From Clostridia bacterium (GTDB lineage Bacteria > Bacillota_A > Clostridia > Christensenellales > UBA1242): a stretch of DNA of 17,446 nt. Under the pieces are notes generated by a model that saw nothing but the letters and a program-made list of their open reading frames with translations, was not told the DNA's origin and made no database searches. Shown one piece after another: positions 12,723-17,446 of this stretch; position 1 is the stretch's first letter; the number at the start of each line of letters is the position of its first letter. The stretch covers positions 1-17,446 of the forward strand of contig JAGBBI010000257.1 in assembly GCA_017938565.1 (NCBI GenBank). The letters are read 5' to 3'. Both the position numbers and the translations under genes were made by a program.

Positions 12723-15700
12723 ATGTATTTAGAAAACATTGAAAAAGATGCAATAGAATTTACCAAACGAATAAAAGATGCAAAGATTTTACATTTAACG
12801 GACAGCGAGGTTGTTCGTCTTTTAAATTCGTCGATAATTCCAGTTTTCTCAAGAGGCGCAACGCTTGACAGAATAAGCGTAAAGGAGTTGCAAGATGGCT
12901 CAAAGTATGAGGCAGTACGACCATATTTTGTATGCTACAACAAAACTCTTGGATGCAGGGTAATTTACCCAATGACGGCAAGTCAAACCGAAGAAACAAT
13001 CAGAGAACACAAAAGATATCATTTTGTTGAAGTGCCAGAGGAAGTTTATTGTTTTATTGAAAGTGCAGTTCCGGGCAACAGATTTCACCAAGAGACACAC
13101 AGCGAAGACAGTATGTCTACTATAAATGTCGAACGTGGTATGCCTATTTTTGCTGAGTGCTTAGACTTTGAAGATTTGTGTATTGTGCATGACTATGACA
13201 ATTTCTCATTCTCATCAAGGTTATTGCCAAAAGCACAAGGGTTTATTGATGACATTTATGGAAGACATAGCAATGCTACGACTAAGTTAGTAACAAACGC
13301 AAGCGATAATATTTATACTCTTGTAAAAGGTAAAAACAATGAGTACGACCATCAGCACTATCGCCCAGCAGTTGTCTATCTTGCAATGTTTTTAAACTGG
13401 TCGGAGAACGCCGTAACCAACAACTGGTTTAGTGATGTCGCTGAAATTGAAAGAGTAAGGTCTTTAAGAGAAATCACCTTAAAAACCTATGTTGAATATC
13501 TAAGACATTCAAAAGTATTGCGTCAATTCCAATCGCAATATCCAAAAGCCTATCACGAATATAGCGAGATTAAGACTTTTGCACCAAGGCGTAAAAATGG
13601 AAATATTGCCAATGCGTACATTCAAGAATGTATGGAAAAAAACCCTTTGATTGAGGGGGGTTCAATTGAGTCATTAAATGATTTAATGAAATTGGAAGAG
13701 ATGGTACAGCGAGATATGGCGTTTGTATCCAAGGCTATTTCAATGTTTATTGCTGACAGCAAAAGAACGATTGATATGTCGCTTACTCAAGTTGATGTTA
13801 AATTTTTTACTAACTTAAAGGCGATGGCTCATAATCAATATGACCCGAATGGAATACAACGACTTAATACAGCCTTTGCCGGTATTTGCGAATCAAAGAT
13901 TTTACAAATTGAAGAAAGAAAAGCAAAGGCTCGCCAAGAAAAAGAAGCCGAACTTGAAAGACGAAGCCAAGAGTCTAAAAGACGCCAAGAGGCAAATCTC
14001 TCAAAAGCCCAAAGACTTGCTGAAAATGTAGAGGAAGCAATAAAGATTTACATAACTCATTATAATGATGTTTTATCTGATTGTGAAGAAGCAAATTTGT
14101 TCCGTCCAGAATATATTCAAACCTCAAAAGAATTCATAAAACTTTATACTTCATACGACCCAAAATATTCCGATCTTCGCGAGTATATTGAGGATTCTGA
14201 TACAACGCCAGTGCAAGCAAGATTTTCATCGGCAATACTGAATTTGTCCAAGTTTATCGATAATGTAAACGATGCGGTGGAAATAATAGAAGAAAAAACT
14301 CGTGCAAGGGCTTTACAAGACTATATTTCGGGCAGAACTAAGGTCGTTGAGGGCGAGCAAGACCGACAAACTTTAAACGCATTAGAATTAATAAAACTTG
14401 TGCACGCTGAGTTTACAAGAGCATTTAAATTGTGTGGAAGTCGCAAATTAACGAGGGCTCAAATGCAAGAAGTAGTAAATAAGATTATGGAAAAGGCGAC
14501 AAGAAACAAAGATAAATTCTCAGACCTTGATATAGGCAAATACTCAAGAGCAAGAACTATGTACTTAGACGATGTGGTGGCTGTAAGAGATAGCGAATAT
14601 TACATTTTTGAACTTTGTGCAATTTGCAAACTACATCAAGAAGCACTAAAATATGCAAAAGAAATAAGACTTGCATATATTTCGTTACAAATGACAAGAA
14701 ACGCAGTTGGCGGATATTTTGAGGGTGTATTTGAAGATACCAAGAAATTCGTCGTTGGAGATGTCGACGGACTTGAAGCAATAATCACACAAAAAGAGAA
14801 AGAACTTGAGCAGATATTAAAAGACCGAAATTTAAATATTTTGGAAACTTCAAAGCGAATGAGAGAGTTTGCTGGCAGTGAGTGTGAATTGTGTGCAAGA
14901 GAGCAAAATGACTTACTAAAAGTTAGCCAGCGCTTGGACAACATAAGAAGACGAATGGCTGAGTATAATAAATATTACAATGAGATAATTGAAGAAGTCC
15001 CAAATTTCGTAAGGAATGAAAAAGAACAGCGTGGAATAGATGAGTCGTTTGGTGTTTTCGATAGCCACGACCTTCCAGTTATAATTCAAACAAAGGACTT
15101 TGATGTTGTTGACGAAAAGACGGTAAACGAACAAGTTGAAAGTAAAATGTTGACTGACTGCGACTTGATTGAATTCCTATTTACCCGTGGCTTAATAAGT
15201 CCAGGGGTTTACAGCAAATTACTTGTCGATAAAATAAAGTCGGCAAAGTCAGTGAAAGAATTAATCACAAATTTGATTGCAGTTGACACAAAATGTGAGA
15301 GTTCTTGTGATGATTTGATGTCTGATTATACCTATATATTAAAGACTTATGGACAAATGCTTGATGCGATAAATGTCATAAAAATGCATTCATCGGTTGC
15401 TTCAAATGCTCGTGCAGGTTATATTGAAAACTTTAACCCAACTTGGGATAAAAAGGTTAATGGCAAGCCGGTGTCAATGTTCCCACAAGATGTTATTGAA
15501 GGGCTTAAAGAGGTGTTTAGGCTTGTGAACCAAGACCGCCAATCGGTTGAAGAAGAATTGGATAAAAGATTTTTAGACCATTCAGCAACAGGTATATTAG
15601 ACTTCATTCAAGGGCTTGAACAAAGGACAAATCTTGATGAGAAGGTTGAACAGCGTTTCAGTTTTGAAAGCATAACAAAAGGTTCGGAAAGAGTAAAAGG

Positions 15701-16658
15701 GCTTGAGTATATCGTCAACATAAAAGGTTTCAAAATGGACGCAGAAGAAGAGGCTCGCGTGATTTCATCGCTTAGCCCAAACAAGGTGTTATTTGAATAT
15801 CTTGGGAACGAGCATATATTAAGGTCTATGTCGTGTTTGACAATGCCACTATTTTTGGAAATACAACACGAATTTTTAAAAACCGGGATTGAAGAAGGCA
15901 TTTTAAATGATGCGTATGATGGTGATTATCGACGTGCGATGGCAAAGGCTATGGAGTTAAATGCTTATATCAAAAAGGCTTTTGAACATCTTAGAGCCTA
16001 TGGTGGCGTTGAGTGTTATGATTGTGTTTATGACTACTTAGTTAATGCATTGAAACGTGTGAAACACCTAGCTGAACACGGCAAAATAAAAGTTCTTGCA
16101 CCAGACAGGCTTGGTCTTGGAAACACCTCGGTTAGTCAATATTATGATATGTACTATATCGAGTGGGTTGAAAGAATTCATAAGATTGAAGAGGACAGGC
16201 GTGCTGAGGGCAGATATATAATCACAGAAGGTCGAGATTTCGAAGACGAAGAAGAAACTCTGTCATCGCCAAGTGGTGTTAATACAGAAGTGCTTGAAAG
16301 ATTTAGCGGAGAGTCAATAGCAAACATAACAGGTACATCACCTTTAATTGATGTCTATCCACGTGTACCAAAAATGATGGATCCTACAAGTGGTGGTTCA
16401 ACTAGGTCAAAGCCAAGCCCTGCTGAAGTTGAAAGTTTAAAAACCGGAGACCCAAGAATAGATGAAGTTTTGGACGAAATGTTAGCGGAAGGATTTGAAT
16501 TTAACGAGCAATTTATTGAGGCGTTTAAAGATGCTACTGCAATAATTGGAATGCTTGGGGGCGGTGATGGTTCAAACATCGCTGATGCTTCCAAATTTTT
16601 AGACAGTATTTCACTGAAGAACATTCTAAAAAAAGGTGAATCTGGCGAAGATGACTAG
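12723..16658 (+). CDS. Giant 1311-residue protein of unknown family
   Basis: I do not recognise this protein. ATG at 12723 is supported by alignment with the N-terminus of the gene at 16823, although its GGGGGA site (12714-12719) is only 3 bases away. Residues 1-170 form the domain shared with that paralog, with RPYFVCYNKTLGC, PMTASQT, PEEVYCF, QETHSEDSMSTI and RGMPIF as landmarks. Residues 390-440 are a highly charged coiled coil (KAKARQEKEAELERRSQESK). Residues 440-1155 look like one long run of helices. Residues 1157-1311 are an acidic, Ser/Gly/Pro-rich, probably disordered tail with a short folded segment (RIDEVLDEMLAEGFEFNEQF), ending GESGEDD. There is no signal peptide, membrane span or nucleotide-binding loop. 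It is a single-gene unit with its own promoter and terminator. The size and shape suggest a scaffold or structural protein; this is inference. Confidence 0.85.
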   Translation: MYLENIEKDAIEFTKRIKDAKILHLTDSEVVRLLNSSIIPVFSRGATLDRISVKELQDGSKYEAVRPYFVCYNKTLGCRVIYPMTASQTEETIREHKRYHFVEVPEEVYCFIESAVPGNRFHQETHSEDSMSTINVERGMPIFAECLDFEDLCIVHDYDNFSFSSRLLPKAQGFIDDIYGRHSNATTKLVTNASDNIYTLVKGKNNEYDHQHYRPAVVYLAMFLNWSENAVTNNWFSDVAEIERVRSLREITLKTYVEYLRHSKVLRQFQSQYPKAYHEYSEIKTFAPRRKNGNIANAYIQECMEKNPLIEGGSIESLNDLMKLEEMVQRDMAFVSKAISMFIADSKRTIDMSLTQVDVKFFTNLKAMAHNQYDPNGIQRLNTAFAGICESKILQIEERKAKARQEKEAELERRSQESKRRQEANLSKAQRLAENVEEAIKIYITHYNDVLSDCEEANLFRPEYIQTSKEFIKLYTSYDPKYSDLREYIEDSDTTPVQARFSSAILNLSKFIDNVNDAVEIIEEKTRARALQDYISGRTKVVEGEQDRQTLNALELIKLVHAEFTRAFKLCGSRKLTRAQMQEVVNKIMEKATRNKDKFSDLDIGKYSRARTMYLDDVVAVRDSEYYIFELCAICKLHQEALKYAKEIRLAYISLQMTRNAVGGYFEGVFEDTKKFVVGDVDGLEAIITQKEKELEQILKDRNLNILETSKRMREFAGSECELCAREQNDLLKVSQRLDNIRRRMAEYNKYYNEIIEEVPNFVRNEKEQRGIDESFGVFDSHDLPVIIQTKDFDVVDEKTVNEQVESKMLTDCDLIEFLFTRGLISPGVYSKLLVDKIKSAKSVKELITNLIAVDTKCESSCDDLMSDYTYILKTYGQMLDAINVIKMHSSVASNARAGYIENFNPTWDKKVNGKPVSMFPQDVIEGLKEVFRLVNQDRQSVEEELDKRFLDHSATGILDFIQGLEQRTNLDEKVEQRFSFESITKGSERVKGLEYIVNIKGFKMDAEEEARVISSLSPNKVLFEYLGNEHILRSMSCLTMPLFLEIQHEFLKTGIEEGILNDAYDGDYRRAMAKAMELNAYIKKAFEHLRAYGGVECYDCVYDYLVNALKRVKHLAEHGKIKVLAPDRLGLGNTSVSQYYDMYYIEWVERIHKIEEDRRAEGRYIITEGRDFEDEEETLSSPSGVNTEVLERFSGESIANITGTSPLIDVYPRVPKMMDPTSGGSTRSKPSPAEVESLKTGDPRIDEVLDEMLAEGFEFNEQFIEAFKDATAIIGMLGGGDGSNIADASKFLDSISLKNILKKGESGEDD

Positions 16659-16679
16659 ACTGGTTAAATAAAGAACAAC

Positions 16680-16717
16680 AAAATTGACGGTTTCAAAGAC
16701 CGTCAATTTTTTTTACC
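16680..16717 (+). terminator. Terminator of the giant gene
   Basis: AAAATTGACGGT (16680-16691) pairs perfectly with ACCGTCAATTTT (16699-16710) around TTCAAAG. The T-run continues past the stem. Confidence 0.95.
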
Positions 16718-16756
16718 CCCTTGAAATTTTAATTTATATATGATATAATAACACAA
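16716..16756 (+). promoter_or_regulatory. Duplicated promoter, copy B
   Basis: CCCCC (16716-16720), TTGAAA (16721-16726), a 17-base spacer ending in TGA, TATAAT (16744-16749) and AACACAAA. It matches copy A at 12598 in sequence blocks and spacing and starts directly at the end of the preceding terminator. Confidence 0.85.
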
Positions 16757-16822
16757 ATTGAGATAGAAGTCGATAATTTCTTAGGGCGAAATTGTGGCTA
16801 AAGAACAATCGGGGGAAGTTTT

Positions 16823-17329
16823 ATGAATAAAGAACAATTTATGTACCACGCTGGTCAACTTTACAGAGATTTAAGGAACACACAAATTGTATTTTTGGAA
16901 GATAATTCAAAACTTTTAAAAGCAATCAACAGCGGGACAATTCCAGCCTTTGAAAATGGTGGAGAAGTTCAAGCAAGGACAGAAAAGACCGATAAAGTAA
17001 CTGGTAAAAAAAGTATGGTAAGACGCCCATACTTCATTTGCTATAACGAAACATTAAAGTGTAATGTGCTTTATGTAATGACAGGAAGCCGAACTCTTGA
17101 GCAAATCAAGAAGAAACAATACTACGATTCAATAATAACACCAGAATGTATATACGATTTTGTGGACAGTTCGCTAACTGGTGGACGTCTTGACCAAGGC
17201 ACACACACGAAAAGCAATATTTCGACTATATCATTAACTCGTGCGTTGCCAATACCAAACGAGGTTTTCGATGAGATACAACAATCGGGCATAGTTGACT
17301 GGGCAAATGGTGATTTTGATTCAAGATAA
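16823..17329 (+). CDS. Paralog of the giant protein, ends at in-frame TAA
   Basis: A 168-residue reading frame homologous to residues 1-166 of the 1311-residue protein. Shared features include RPYF(V/I)CYN(K/E)TL.C.V.Y.MT.S.T, PE..Y.F, G.R..Q.TH, STI and PI. GGGGGA (16811-16816) lies 6 bases before ATG, and the promoter is a copy of the one before the giant gene. Gene order and regulatory parts show a tandem duplication, now strongly diverged. The frame stops at TAA (17327-17329), at the point where the giant protein reads R-L-L-P with a TTA leucine codon (13221-13223). The same frame stays open to the window edge with continuing similarity. It is therefore a broken copy, a short product, a sequencing error or a read-through case. 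Function unknown, as for its paralog. Confidence 0.7.
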   Translation: MNKEQFMYHAGQLYRDLRNTQIVFLEDNSKLLKAINSGTIPAFENGGEVQARTEKTDKVTGKKSMVRRPYFICYNETLKCNVLYVMTGSRTLEQIKKKQYYDSIITPECIYDFVDSSLTGGRLDQGTHTKSNISTISLTRALPIPNEVFDEIQQSGIVDWANGDFDSR

Positions 17330-17446
17330 GTTCCGGTATTGCGTGATTTTATGTCGCACTTTTATAATCGTGCAGAAGAAAGTTACATAACAAGTGCTAC
17401 AAGGTCTGGACGTGCACAAGAGTGGTTTTTAGATAAAGAGGATAGT
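17330..17446 (+). pseudogene. Open continuation of the paralog beyond the stop, cut by window edge
   Basis: Thirty-nine sense codons follow the TAA in the same frame. They read VPVLRDFMSHFYNRAEES and onward, parallel to LPKAQGFIDDIYGRHSNA in the giant protein: the P, F and Y-x-R positions coincide with no gap. No ribosome site precedes the ATG at 17351, so independent translation is unlikely. The rest of the gene lies outside the window. Confidence 0.55.

Noticed and set aside
2220..16658. Similar C-terminal tails ESGEDE (radical SAM) and ESGEDD (giant protein), with similar DNA before both TAG stops
   Set aside because: Only about seven codons match, the tails are low-complexity acidic sequence, and the rest of the proteins are unrelated. 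Coincidence is the simpler reading.
17327..17329. TAA read as a sense codon by an altered genetic code
   Set aside because: TAA, TAG and TGA all end other well-supported genes in this window.

Overview
The window looks like chromosomal DNA from a low-GC Firmicute-type bacterium, probably an uncultured clostridial lineage. The signs are strong AGGAG ribosome sites 6-10 bases before most starts, near-consensus sigma-A promoters (several with an extended TG -10), stem-plus-U-tract terminators, occasional TTG or GTG starts, an RNase P RNA with type A features (Bacilli usually carry type B) and a HelD-type helicase. Genes end at TAA, TAG and TGA, so the code is standard. The lineage is inference only.

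Layout. Positions 1-366 are noncoding and hold one full and one partial copy of a dispersed repeat; the full copy recurs at 9356-9455. A consensus promoter at 307-335 then drives a nitroreductase (373-921) and a radical SAM protein of the RaSEA-like type (948-2246). The RNase P RNA gene (2353-2748) follows with its own promoter and terminator. Next is a three-gene operon of unrecognised proteins (2885-4598), ending in a terminator shared with a convergent small lipoprotein gene (4687-5100, minus).

From 5283 to 8092 lies a tight operon of three small acidic proteins, two of them sharing a clear domain, followed by a 605-residue protein with a Pro-Gln-Gln tract and a long Ala/Glu/Lys repeat. 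A PnuC-like transporter with an unusual 100-residue N-terminal extension follows (8200-9288), then a HelD-like helicase (9685-11859) and a convergent helical-repeat protein (11932-12489, minus).

The right end is the most novel part. A 1311-residue protein of unknown family (12723-16658) is followed by a second gene (16823 onward) whose N-terminus is clearly homologous. Both have nearly the same promoter (CCCCCTTGAAA, 17-base spacer, TGATATAAT) and the same GGGGGA ribosome site. The second copy has an in-frame TAA at codon 169, where the first has a TTA leucine codon, and its reading frame stays open and homologous past the stop to the window edge. This is a tandemly duplicated family of very large proteins, with one member interrupted or deliberately short.

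The recognised genes (nitroreductase, radical SAM, rnpB, PnuC, HelD) are ordinary chromosomal functions. About half of the coding capacity is unrecognised. No tRNA, rRNA, transposase, integrase or CRISPR array was seen.
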